In this document: positions 34,609-42,709 of the stretch, piece by piece
Numbering within the stretch: position 1 is the first letter of the stretch
Layout of the letters: each line of letters opens with the position of its first letter
Source of the DNA: Hymenobacter glacieicola
GTDB taxonomy: Bacteria; Bacteroidota; Bacteroidia; Cytophagales; Hymenobacteraceae
Length of the DNA: 64,000 nucleotides
NCBI RefSeq assembly: GCF_014640315.1
Contig: NZ_BMGS01000005.1
Location: 397,317-461,316 of the forward strand
Direction: 5' to 3'
The notes under the pieces: model-generated
Told to the model about the DNA's origin: nothing
The model's input: only the letters and a program-made list of their open reading frames with translations
The model's database searches: none
Program-made: the position numbers and the translations under genes

Positions 34609-35730
34609 ATGATGATTCGATTTGGGGTGCTACTGGCAGGGTTGCTAGCAAGAGCTAGCCTAGCAAATGTCCAGGCCCAAACAACCCCGGAGCTCCTCAC
34701 CCGCAACCGGCCTCCGCTGGTAGTGGGCGCCTACGCGCAGGGAAGTTTTATCGTTGCCCACACGCCGGCAGTTAAGCACTTGGCCGTATCGCACCCGACA
34801 GGGGTGGAGGTGAATCTGCAGCGCCAAACGAACGGCGCGGCGCCCTGGCACGCCTGGTACCGCTACCCCAAAGTTGGCCTGGCCCTGGTGTACTACGACT
34901 ACCATAACCCCGTGCTCGGGCAGTCATACGCGGCCAGCGTCTACATCAACAAGAGCTTTTGGCGGACTCAGCGCCAGGAAGTGAGCTTCCGCATCGGAAC
35001 GGGGGTAGGCTACTTTCCCGTGCGGTTCGACCAAGCTGTCAACCACAAGAACGTCATTATCAGCTCCCGGCTGAATGCCACGATTCAAACCCGGATTGAG
35101 TATGATGTGGCCCTGAGCGAACAGTTGGGCTTGTTGCTGGGAATAGGCCTGAACCATTATTCCAACGGTGCTACCACCAAACCCAATTTCGGCATTAACC
35201 TGCCTACCGTGCTGCTGGGCCTCAATTATCATCAGCAGCGGCCCTTGCGCCCCCTGGCAACGCCCCCGGCCCCGGCGCCCACCGACCTGGGGCGTAATTT
35301 TCTGAACCTGAGTACCTCTTTGGGCTGGAAGCAGCGCAATGAAACCGACCCACGGCACTACCTGGTGAACTCCGTGACGCTGGCAGTGGGCCGGCGCGTG
35401 AACCGCAAAAGCAACCTCATAGCGGGCCTGGAAGGGTTTTACGACCGGAGCCTGCAAGCCCAGCTGCGCGATACGGCCCGCACCAACGAGCAGCTACCCG
35501 ACGTGAAAAAGGCGGGTGCCTACGTAGGCCACGAGCTGTTGTTTGGCCGGCTGGCCTTTGTGTCTCACCTCGGTTTCTACCTCTATAATCCCTACAAATC
35601 CAATAGTTTTTACTACGAGCGGCTCGGGCTAAAATACCATTTCACGGAGCGAATCTTTGGCAACATAGACCTGAAAGTACACCGCGGTGCGGCCGACGTT
35701 ATTGAGTGGCGCCTAGGCGTAAAGCTGTAA
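34609..35730 (+). CDS. Acyloxyacyl hydrolase / PagL-like lipid A 3-O-deacylase
   Basis: Exported outer-membrane protein of about 373 residues related to PagL, a barrel enzyme that removes an acyl chain from lipid A. A signal peptide (about 1-24) is followed by barrel strands such as YPKVGLALVYYDYHN, VSFRIGTGVGYFPVRF and IGLNHYSNGATTKPNFGIN. The H-Y-S-N-G sequence contains the conserved His-Ser pair that is catalytic in PagL. The protein is about twice the length of PagL; its second half (ending EWRLGVKL) may be a second barrel-like part. Two adjacent ATGs, 34609 and 34612, are equivalent. Confidence 0.75.
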   Translation: MMIRFGVLLAGLLARASLANVQAQTTPELLTRNRPPLVVGAYAQGSFIVAHTPAVKHLAVSHPTGVEVNLQRQTNGAAPWHAWYRYPKVGLALVYYDYHNPVLGQSYAASVYINKSFWRTQRQEVSFRIGTGVGYFPVRFDQAVNHKNVIISSRLNATIQTRIEYDVALSEQLGLLLGIGLNHYSNGATTKPNFGINLPTVLLGLNYHQQRPLRPLATPPAPAPTDLGRNFLNLSTSLGWKQRNETDPRHYLVNSVTLAVGRRVNRKSNLIAGLEGFYDRSLQAQLRDTARTNEQLPDVKKAGAYVGHELLFGRLAFVSHLGFYLYNPYKSNSFYYERLGLKYHFTERIFGNIDLKVHRGAADVIEWRLGVKL

Positions 35731-35845
35731 ACAACGGCTGGCGTTGAGCTCGAAGTTATACAAAGCCATATTACCCGCCAGCAGCCCCAAGCAGAACAGC
35801 CGAGCATAAGCCTGCTGACTAGAACTAGCAAATAAGCTCCGGGAA

Positions 35846-36880
35846 TCAGGCCGTAGTAAGGGCCTGATTGATTTGCTTAACCAGCCCGGGCCCTTCGTAA
35901 ATAAACCCGGAATACAGCTGCACGAGGGCGGCGCCGGCGTCCAACTTCTCCCGTACGTCCTGCGCCGAATGAATGCCGCCCACGCCAATAATAGGCAGTT
36001 GGCCGCGGCTGCGGCTGCTCAGGTACCGGATAACTTCCGTGGCGCGCCGCCGGAGCGGGCGGCCGCTGAGGCCGCCCGCTCCGGTAGCCGTCACCTGAGC
36101 CTCGGGCGTTATTAGGCCGGTGCGGCTGATGGTAGTGTTGGTAGCCACCAGGCCGCTGAGCTCGGTTTCGCGGGCAATCAGCAAAATGTCATCGAGCTGA
36201 GAATCAGTTAGGTCTGGGGCAATTTTTAGCAGCAGGGGCCGGGGCCGCGGTAAGGCCTGGTTGCGTTCCTGCACTTGTTGCAGCAGGGCAATAAGCGGCT
36301 CCCGCTCCTGTAACTGGCGCAGGTTGGGCGTGTTAGGCGAGGAAACATTGACCACGAAATAGTCGACTACCTCGTGCAAAGCTTCCACGCAAGCCACGTA
36401 GTCCTGGGCGGCTAGCTCATTGGGCGTGTCCTTGTTCTTGCCAATGTTGCCCCCGATGATTAGCCCGGAGGCGCGGCGCTGGCGCAGGCGGGCGGCGGCA
36501 GCTTCAGTCCCGTAGTTATTAAAGCCCATGCGGTTGATCAGGGCCTCATCCTGGGGTAGCCGGAACAGGCGCGGCTGCGGGTTGCCCGGTTGCGGCCGGG
36601 GCGTAACCGTTCCTATTTCCACGAACCCGAACCCCAGGGCCGCCAGCTCATCCGTCAGCTCTGCATTTTTATCGAACCCCGCCGCTAGGCCCACCGGATT
36701 CCGAAACGGCAGCCCAAACACCTCCCGCTCCAGGCTGGGGTGCTGGTAATCGTAAAGGCTGCGCAACAGGGCTTGGCCCCCCGGCAAGCGGTACAGGCGT
36801 TTCAGGTTGTTGAAAACCAGATGATGGGCCTCTTCCGCATCAAGGCGGAAAAAGAGCGGTTTGAGCAGCGCTTTGTACAT
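35846..36880 (-). CDS. pyrD: Dihydroorotate dehydrogenase (quinone), class 2
   Basis: Membrane-associated flavoenzyme of pyrimidine biosynthesis that oxidises dihydroorotate to orotate using quinone. The length, 344 residues, is standard. The N-terminal helices ([20 protein letters not shown]) make the quinone tunnel and mark class 2. FMN and substrate sites are seen in [23 protein letters not shown] and NIGKNKDTP. The catalytic Ser lies in [15 protein letters not shown]. The C-terminal half has [10 protein letters not shown] and [11 protein letters not shown]. The start codon lies 7 bases after a near-consensus -7 box. Confidence 0.96.
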   Translation of the reverse strand: MYKALLKPLFFRLDAEEAHHLVFNNLKRLYRLPGGQALLRSLYDYQHPSLEREVFGLPFRNPVGLAAGFDKNAELTDELAALGFGFVEIGTVTPRPQPGNPQPRLFRLPQDEALINRMGFNNYGTEAAAARLRQRRASGLIIGGNIGKNKDTPNELAAQDYVACVEALHEVVDYFVVNVSSPNTPNLRQLQEREPLIALLQQVQERNQALPRPRPLLLKIAPDLTDSQLDDILLIARETELSGLVATNTTISRTGLITPEAQVTATGAGGLSGRPLRRRATEVIRYLSSRSRGQLPIIGVGGIHSAQDVREKLDAGAALVQLYSGFIYEGPGLVKQINQALTTA

Positions 36881-36887
36881 GGCCCTG

Positions 36888-36895
36888 CAAAGATG
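36888..36895 (-). promoter_or_regulatory. -7 box of pyrD
   Basis: CATCTTTG (one mismatch to TAnnTTTG) ends 7 bases before the pyrD ATG. The mRNA would start at or next to the start codon. Confidence 0.45.
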
Positions 36896-37005
36896 GTGAT
36901 TCGGTGATGGAGTGAGTTAATGAGGTGGTGATTTCGTGAGTCAGTGAGTTAATGATTCAGTCGTCCTTGCGAGGTAGTACAACTCAATTACTCAATCACC
37001 AACTC
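36895..37005. repeat. GTGAGTTAATGA-type inverted repeat
   Basis: A left arm of repeated GTGATT/GTGAGTTAATGA faces a right arm ACTCAATTACTCAATCACC. The match is imperfect. It occupies the whole gap between pyrD and the comM/yifB gene, and touches the pyrD promoter. Confidence 0.55.
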
Positions 37006-37009
37006 ACTT

Positions 37010-38548
37010 CTATCCCGCCCAGCCTTCCCGGTCGAGGCTGCGGTACTGGATGGCTTCGGCTAGGTGCTGAATCTGAATTTCTTCGGTACCGGCCAAATCG
37101 GCAATGGTGCGGGCTACCTTCAGAATCCGGTCGTAGGCCCGGGCCGAGAGACCAAGGCGCTCCATGGCCGTCTTGAGGAGGGTTAGGCCGGCTTGGTCGA
37201 TGCGGCAGATATCCTTAACCATTTGGGAAGGCATCATGGCATTGGAATGAATCTCGGCAAACTCCCGGAAGCGCGCGGCCTGCCGCTGCCGGGCCTGCTC
37301 CACCCGCTCCTGAATCGAGCGGCTGTCCTCGGAGCGGCGCGTTTCCGTCATCTGGTCAAAGGTCACGGGCGTAACTTCCACGTGCAAATCAATACGGTCC
37401 AGCAGCGGGCCGCTGACTTTGTTGAGGTAGCGCTGCACTACGCCGGGGCCGCACACACACTCTTTTTCGGGGTGGTTGTAGTAGCCACAGGGGCAGGGGT
37501 TCATGCTGGCGATAAGCATAAAATTGGCCGGAAAATCAATGCTGACCTTGGCCCTGGATATAGTCACGCGGCGCTCTTCGAGGGGCTGGCGCATTACCTC
37601 CAGCACTGTGCGCTTAAATTCCGGCAGCTCATCCAGAAACAATACCCCGTTGTGGGCCAAGGAAATTTCCCCGGGCTGGGGGTTGCCTCCGCCGCCAACT
37701 AAGGCTACGTCGGAGATGGTGTGGTGGGGGGAGCGGAACGGCCGCGTATTGAGTAGGGAAGCATCAGCCCCCAGCTTGCCGGCCACCGAGTGAATTTTGG
37801 TGCTCTCCAGGGCCTCCTGCATGTTGAGGGCGGGCAAAATGCTGGGCAGGCGCTTGGCGAGCATGGTTTTGCCCGCGCCGGGCGGACCAATCATAATAAC
37901 GTTGTGGCCGCCGGCCGCTGCAATTTCCAGGGCCCGCTTGATGTTTTCCTGACCCTGCACATCGGCAAAGTCGGCGGTGTACTGGTTGGCTAGTTGCTGG
38001 AACACGTCCCGGGTATCAATTACTACGGGCGTAATAGCTTGCCGGCCCTCCAGAAAATCAACGGCTTCCTGCATGGTATCCACCGGAATGATATCCAGGT
38101 TATTGACGATGGCGGCTTCCTGTGCGTTGCCGCGGGGTAGGATAAAGCCCTTGAAACCTTCCTTGCGAGCCTGGATGGCAATGGGCAGCACCCCTCGCAC
38201 CGGCCGCAGCTCCCCATCCAGCGCCAACTCGCCCATGATAATGTACTCGCTTAGTCGCTCGGTGGTAAGCTGCTGGGAGGCGTGCAGAATGCCCAGGGCA
38301 ATGGGCAAGTCATACGATGATCCTTCTTTGCGAATATCGGCGGGGGCCATGTTCACGACCACCTTCGTGCGCGGCATCCGGTAGCCCCGAAACTTCAGGG
38401 CTGCTTCTACCCGCTGCTGGCTTTCCTTGATGGCGTTATCGGGCAGGCCCACCACAAAAAAGCCCGTGCCCTGCGATACAACTACTTCAATGGTAATAGT
38501 ATAAGCGTTAACCCCTTGCACGGCCGAGCCGAAGGTTTTGGTAAGCAT
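37010..38548 (-). CDS. comM: ComM/YifB-family Mg-chelatase-like AAA+ ATPase
   Basis: A 512-residue ATPase related to ComM, a helicase that promotes branch migration during natural transformation. The N-terminal Lon-protease-like domain (about 20-180) leads into the AAA+ domain. Walker A is GPPGAGKTMLAKRLP and Walker B is LFLDELPEF. The insert CPCGYYNHPEKECVCGPG carries four Cys for a zinc site, and the C-terminal Mg-chelatase domain has GLSARAYDRILKVARTIADL. The start codon follows a TATCTTCG box (38585-38592). Whether the organism is naturally competent is not shown. Confidence 0.92.
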   Translation of the reverse strand: MLTKTFGSAVQGVNAYTITIEVVVSQGTGFFVVGLPDNAIKESQQRVEAALKFRGYRMPRTKVVVNMAPADIRKEGSSYDLPIALGILHASQQLTTERLSEYIIMGELALDGELRPVRGVLPIAIQARKEGFKGFILPRGNAQEAAIVNNLDIIPVDTMQEAVDFLEGRQAITPVVIDTRDVFQQLANQYTADFADVQGQENIKRALEIAAAGGHNVIMIGPPGAGKTMLAKRLPSILPALNMQEALESTKIHSVAGKLGADASLLNTRPFRSPHHTISDVALVGGGGNPQPGEISLAHNGVLFLDELPEFKRTVLEVMRQPLEERRVTISRAKVSIDFPANFMLIASMNPCPCGYYNHPEKECVCGPGVVQRYLNKVSGPLLDRIDLHVEVTPVTFDQMTETRRSEDSRSIQERVEQARQRQAARFREFAEIHSNAMMPSQMVKDICRIDQAGLTLLKTAMERLGLSARAYDRILKVARTIADLAGTEEIQIQHLAEAIQYRSLDREGWAG

Positions 38549-38688
38549 AACTCCGGGAATACATTGGTAAGAGAATGGGAATAGCGAAGATAGAATAATT
38601 GTAGCAGGGGCCTGACTGCGCCGCGTTTTTCAGCAACTCGCACTCAGCAGCAGAGTCAATAAAGCAGACAGAAGAACATAGCGGTAGG

Positions 38689-38760
38689 TAGCAAACGGCC
38701 GAATCCAGGTAGAGAGACGCACAGTGCTACGTTGCTCTACCTGGATTCGGCCGTTTGCTA
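38689..38760. repeat. Long palindrome with perfect 26-bp arms
   Basis: TAGCAAACGGCCGAATCC... and its exact complement are separated by about 20 bases. It lies 44 bases after the gmhA stop. It could terminate gmhA, but no T-run follows on either strand. Confidence 0.75.
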
Positions 38761-38804
38761 CTTCAACTGCATACGCAGGCAGTAGTGGCTTGTGGCCAGA
38801 CTTG

Positions 38805-39386
38805 CTACTTCACGAGTTGCTCAATGAGCATAATCATAATGTGGATGGCCTTGATGTGGATTTCCTGAATCCGGTCGGCGTAGCCGCTGTGCGGGGCCCG
38901 GATTTCTACGTCGCTGATAGCCGCCAGCAAGCCGCCGTCCTTGCCCGTCAGGCTTACTACCTGCATGCCGGCGGCGCGGGCGGCCTGGGCGGCAAGGAGC
39001 ACGTTCGGGGAGTTGCCGCTGGTACTAATGGCCAGCAGCACGTCGCCGGGGCGGCCCAGTGCCTCCACGAAGCGGCTGAATACGTGGTCGTAGCCGAAAT
39101 CATTGGCCACGCAGCTCATATGAGAGGCTTCCGTAAGGGCAATGGCGGCCAGGGCGCGGCGGTTCTGGCGGTAGCGGCCGGTTAGCTCCTCGGCGAAATG
39201 CTGGGCGTCGCAGAGGGAGCCACCGTTGCCGCAGGTCAGGATTTTGCCGCCCTGGTTCAGGGAATCGGCCATTAGGCGGGCCGCTTGTTCAATGGCCGGC
39301 AAACTGGCCGGGTCTTGCAGAAAACGTTCGAGAACCGACTGGGCTTCCGTTAGCTCGGCCCGAATAAGATCAGAAAGAGAAGACAC
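38805..39386 (-). CDS. gmhA: D-sedoheptulose-7-phosphate isomerase
   Basis: SIS-domain enzyme that makes glycero-manno-heptose 7-phosphate, the first step of LPS heptose synthesis. It has 193 residues. It matches GmhA closely over [60 protein letters not shown] and [17 protein letters not shown], including the zinc-binding His and Glu residues. The start appears to be GTG 39386; no in-frame ATG nearby gives the conserved N-terminal helix. A TAACTTTT box overlaps the stop codon of the preceding gene, 15 bases away. Confidence 0.93.
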   Translation of the reverse strand: MSSLSDLIRAELTEAQSVLERFLQDPASLPAIEQAARLMADSLNQGGKILTCGNGGSLCDAQHFAEELTGRYRQNRRALAAIALTEASHMSCVANDFGYDHVFSRFVEALGRPGDVLLAISTSGNSPNVLLAAQAARAAGMQVVSLTGKDGGLLAAISDVEIRAPHSGYADRIQEIHIKAIHIMIMLIEQLVK

Positions 39387-39401
39387 GATACGCGGTAAAA
39401 G

Positions 39402-39806
39402 TTAAACCAGGGGCTGGTTGGCGGCATCCGAAGGAGGCACGCCCGACGATGCCGGTGCGATGTAGCCGTCGGGGAGGGTAGTGGTGCCGGTGCGCGGGGC
39501 GCCCAGCGGGCGGTCGGCGGAAGTGCGCTGCTCCATCTGATGGTCGTAGAGCCGGGCCTTCAGCTCGTTGATTTTGGCTTCGCGGACGGCTACTTCCCGG
39601 CGCAGCAGGGTGCTATCGAGGTTTTCCGTAATCAACTGCAACCCCAGCAGCACCACCGCGGCAATAAGCAACCCGAAGTACAGCGCCTCCGAAGTGCCAG
39701 CCATGCCCACAAAGCTGGCGCGTACGGAAGGTAGCAGGAGCACGAGCAGCGCCAGCAGCAGGAACACCATTACCAGAATCGTAACCAGACGTTTGAGAGC
39801 AAGCAT
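39402..39806 (-). CDS. Small membrane protein with a coiled coil, LapA-like
   Basis: A 134-residue protein with two transmembrane helices (about 8-30 and 42-63), a coiled coil (NLDSTLLRREVAVREAKINE) and a Pro/Thr-rich cytoplasmic tail. The layout recalls LapA-domain (YciS-like) proteins, though the similarity is structural only. The ATG at 39806 (MLALKRLVTILV) removes an N-terminal extension that would break the first helix. It is upstream of gmhA, 15 bases apart, and could be co-transcribed with it. Confidence 0.65.
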   Translation of the reverse strand: MLALKRLVTILVMVFLLLALLVLLLPSVRASFVGMAGTSEALYFGLLIAAVVLLGLQLITENLDSTLLRREVAVREAKINELKARLYDHQMEQRTSADRPLGAPRTGTTTLPDGYIAPASSGVPPSDAANQPLV

Positions 39807-40000
39807 GAGTTGTAGCAGGTTGTGGTGAAGTACATAACTAGCCCTCATACGGGACAGCCAAATTCGCGGACTAAATATAGGTTTTTCGCAATGGGAAACC
39901 GGTCATGGCTCCGTTTGCCGCCGTTTTCGTCCGTTTCGGTTCTGGCGCGCCACTTAGTTGATGGCTGACGTTCCGCGGGAAGGCTCAGTTGCTCCTGGGC

Positions 40001-41848
40001 TTACACCAGGGCGGCATTGGTTGTCTGCATCAGGCTTAGGCGCTGGTAGAGGCCGCCTTCGCGCTGCTGCAGCTGCTCGTGGGTGCCGCGCTCCACAATG
40101 CGGCCGTGCTGGAGCACCACAATTTCATCGGCGTGCTGTACCGTGCTCAGGCGGTGGGCAATAACCAGGGAGGTCCGGTTCTGCATCAGGCGCGTCAGGG
40201 CTTCCTGCACCAGCTTCTCGCTTTCCGTGTCGAGGGCCGAGGTAGCCTCGTCCAGAATCAGGATGGGCGGATTGCGCAGAATGGCGCGGGCAATGCTCAG
40301 GCGCTGGCGCTGCCCACCCGACAGGCGGCTGCCCCGGTCGCCAATGACCGTTTGGTAGCCCTCCGGCGAGGCCATAATGAAGTCGTGGGCGTTGGCAATG
40401 CGAGCGGCTTCCATTACTTCCTGCTCGGTAGCCTGAGTATTGAAGCGAATATTGTTGAAAATGGTGTCGTTGAACAGAATGCTTTCCTGGGTCACGATAC
40501 CCATTTGGTCGCGCACGGAGTGAATGGTGCAGTCACGCACATCGTGGCCATCAATGAGGAGCTGGCCACCAGTAGGGTCGTAGAAACGGGGGAGCAGGTC
40601 GGCCAGGGTGCTTTTACCGCCCCCGCTGGGCCCGACCAGGGCCACGGTTTTACCTTTCTGGATGGTCAGGTTAATGTCCTGGAGTACGGGCGTGTCGCCG
40701 TAGCTGAATTGCAGGTTGCGCAACTCAATTTGGGCCTGGAAGGGGGGTAGCACTTGGGCATTAGGCTTGTCCCGGATTACCGGCTCGGTATCAATAATGC
40801 TAAGTACCCGCTCGCCGGCCACCAGCCCGCGCTGAATGTTGCCAAACGACGACGATAGGGCCTTAGCCGGCGTGAGTACCTGCGAAAACAGAATCACGTA
40901 GCCAATAAACGTCTCGCCGTTCAGTTCCGACTGGCCGCCCAAAATTAGGGTTCCTCCAAAGTACAGCAGGCCTGCTACCACCGAAACGCCGGCAAACTCC
41001 GAAAACGGCGAGGCTAAGTCGCGGGTGTTGTCAATAGCGCGCGAGGTACGGGCATACTGGTCATTTTGGTCCTCAAACTTGCCTTTGATGTATTCCTGGG
41101 CATTGAAGGCCTTGATAACCCGAATGCCGCCCAGCGTTTCGTCAATTACGGAAAGCATGGTACCGAGCGTACTCTGGCTTTGCTTGGCCTGGGTGCGTAG
41201 GCGCTTGGCCACGGTAGCAATGATGCCCCCCGAAATGGGTAGCAGAATCAGGGTAAACAGCGTGAGCGGCAAGGATATATGAAACAGCACCGCGAAGTAG
41301 GCAATAATGGTCAGCGGCTCCTTAATAACGGCCGTCATGGTGTTCACCACGGACGTTTCTACCTCCTGCACGTCGGAGGTAAAGCGCGACATCAGGTCGC
41401 CCTTCCGCTCCCCGCTGAAAAAGCCCAGCTGCAGGCCAATAATGCGGTGGTACAAGTCGCGGCGCAGGTTGCGGATGACGCGGGCGCGTACTTTGGCCAG
41501 CAGCCGCAAACTCAGGTAGCGAAACACATTGCTTAGCAGCACCGAGCCTACCACCACCAAGCACACAAAAGCCAGCGCCCCTAGCTTCCCCCGATCAGCC
41601 AGCACATCGGCAAAAAAGTAGTTAAACGTGTCCGTGACCCACTGAATGGTTGGCCGGAACGCCGGAATATGGTCGGGCGCCTGCACTTCCACGCTGCCGG
41701 TTTTGTCGAACAGCACCTTCAGCAGCGGAATGATGAGGGTGAAGTTGGCAATGCTGAAAATAATGGTCAGCACGGTGTACAGCAGATATTGCGGCAGGAA
41801 GACGGCCCAGGGGCGGGCGTACTGCAGAATGCGGAGGTAGGTTTTCAT
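40001..41848 (-). CDS. ABC transporter, ATPase-permease fusion, MsbA-like
   Basis: A 615-residue exporter half-transporter that works as a homodimer in the inner membrane. About six transmembrane helices occupy residues 15-330. The ATPase domain has Walker A GPSGGGKST, the signature RLSGGQRQRLSIARAIL and Walker B ILILDEATSALD, with the His switch in VIAHRLS. The size and the N-terminal layout resemble lipid A/multidrug flippases (MsbA), and envelope genes are nearby; the substrate is not proven. A perfect -7 box ends 8 bases before ATG. Confidence 0.9.
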   Translation of the reverse strand: MKTYLRILQYARPWAVFLPQYLLYTVLTIIFSIANFTLIIPLLKVLFDKTGSVEVQAPDHIPAFRPTIQWVTDTFNYFFADVLADRGKLGALAFVCLVVVGSVLLSNVFRYLSLRLLAKVRARVIRNLRRDLYHRIIGLQLGFFSGERKGDLMSRFTSDVQEVETSVVNTMTAVIKEPLTIIAYFAVLFHISLPLTLFTLILLPISGGIIATVAKRLRTQAKQSQSTLGTMLSVIDETLGGIRVIKAFNAQEYIKGKFEDQNDQYARTSRAIDNTRDLASPFSEFAGVSVVAGLLYFGGTLILGGQSELNGETFIGYVILFSQVLTPAKALSSSFGNIQRGLVAGERVLSIIDTEPVIRDKPNAQVLPPFQAQIELRNLQFSYGDTPVLQDINLTIQKGKTVALVGPSGGGKSTLADLLPRFYDPTGGQLLIDGHDVRDCTIHSVRDQMGIVTQESILFNDTIFNNIRFNTQATEQEVMEAARIANAHDFIMASPEGYQTVIGDRGSRLSGGQRQRLSIARAILRNPPILILDEATSALDTESEKLVQEALTRLMQNRTSLVIAHRLSTVQHADEIVVLQHGRIVERGTHEQLQQREGGLYQRLSLMQTTNAALV

Positions 41849-41856
41849 CGGGACTG

Positions 41857-41864
41857 CAAAGGTA
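41857..41864 (-). promoter_or_regulatory. -7 box of the MsbA-like exporter gene
   Basis: A perfect TACCTTTG on the minus strand, only 8 bases from the ATG. This implies a leaderless or nearly leaderless mRNA. Confidence 0.6.
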
Positions 41865-41941
41865 GGGCATCCGGCGCGCTACCAGCACGGCCGCATGTTA
41901 AGGGAGCATAGCCAGGGGGAGAGGCATCGTTAACAAGCAAG

Positions 41942-41972
41942 AAAGCCTCCTGCCAGGCTGGCAAGAGGCTTT
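41942..41972 (-). terminator. Terminator after the gene at 42004
   Basis: The nested stem AAAGCCTC/GAGGCTTT with GCCAG/CTGGC inside. It lies about 30 bases after the stop codon; the T-run is weak. Confidence 0.6.
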
Positions 41973-42003
41973 GAGGAAAAACTGACGTCAAATCTAACGG
42001 CTT

Positions 42004-42339
42004 TCAGGCCTTGAACATGCCGACTACCTCAATCTGGCCGACGATATGCTGGTTGAATTCGGCTAGCTCCTCGGCCGGCACCCACAGCTCCTCATGTTCC
42101 CGGCCGCCCACGTTCTGTACCGGAAATGAGGCGGCATAGTCGGCGTCCACGGCAAAGCGCAACACGTAGCCCACGCCGTAGTAAGGCACGTTCCAGTCCC
42201 GGGCAATCTGGGCGGCGTACTGCTCATTTAGCACGGGGTAGAAGATGGGCTGCTCCGGCAGGCGCGGCGGAAACTCCAGCCACCCCGAGGCGGCAATTAA
42301 ATCCAACTCCTGCTGATTAACTGGCCGGTAAAGCAGCAT
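42004..42339 (-). CDS. Conserved hypothetical protein (crystallin J1/ADP-ribosylation-labelled family)
   Basis: A 111-residue cytoplasmic protein: MLLYRPVNQQELDLIAASG, FPPRLPEQPIFYPVLNEQYA, IARDWN, then EELWVPAEELAEFNQHIVG. I recall very similar short proteins widespread in bacteria, often loosely labelled ADP-ribosylation/crystallin J1; the label has no real support. The ATG at 42339 is chosen because upstream residues are translated from the GTGATG repeat. Confidence 0.75.
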   Translation of the reverse strand: MLLYRPVNQQELDLIAASGWLEFPPRLPEQPIFYPVLNEQYAAQIARDWNVPYYGVGYVLRFAVDADYAASFPVQNVGGREHEELWVPAEELAEFNQHIVGQIEVVGMFKA

Positions 42340-42370
42340 GGTGGCAGATTCATGGCGCATGGCTTTTGCT

Positions 42371-42709
42371 GGGTGATGGGGTGATGGGGTGATGGGGTGA
42401 TGGGGTGATGAGGTGAAAAGTGACAGGTGAAAAGTGAAGGGTGACAGGTGAGAGGAGGTGATGCTGGTGGGGAAAGAGTAGACCGTCATTCCGAGGGCAG
42501 CGAGGAATCTCGCGTGCTGATGTTGCCAAAGTAATCCCACGCTGGGCTACGCTCCCATACACCAATTGCCTGCTAACCTCAGCACGCGAGATGCTTCGGC
42601 TTCGCCTCTGCATGACATTCTATAGCCTTCCTCACCCCAGCACCACTCTCACCTGTCACCCTTCACTTTTCACCTGTCACCATTTACCCCATCACTTCAT
42701 CACCTCCTC
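42371..42709. repeat. Nested giant palindrome with hairpin copy D inside
   Basis: The outer left arm is (GGGTGAT)n followed by AAAAGTGACAGGTGAAAAGTG...GACAGGTGAGAG (42371-42467). The outer right arm is CTCTCACCTGTCACCC...CATCACC (42629-42709). About 35 bases in the arms pair perfectly. Between them lies copy D. The element fills the 368-base gap between the gene at 42004 and the Wzi gene, and its end overlaps the Wzi stop codon. Confidence 0.85.
42485..42615. repeat. Long hairpin repeat, copy D (GTCATTCCGAGG type)
   Basis: The ends are GTCATTCCGAGGGCAG and CTCTGCATGAC. The inner arms CTCGCGTGCTGA and TCAGCACGCGAG pair perfectly. It is of the same family as copies A-C and is nested inside the outer palindrome. 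Confidence 0.85.

Noticed and set aside
42371..42412. Tandem GGGTGAT units considered as a possible CRISPR or minisatellite
   Set aside because: Units are 7-8 bases with no spacers, and there are no cas genes. They are part of the left arm of the palindrome.
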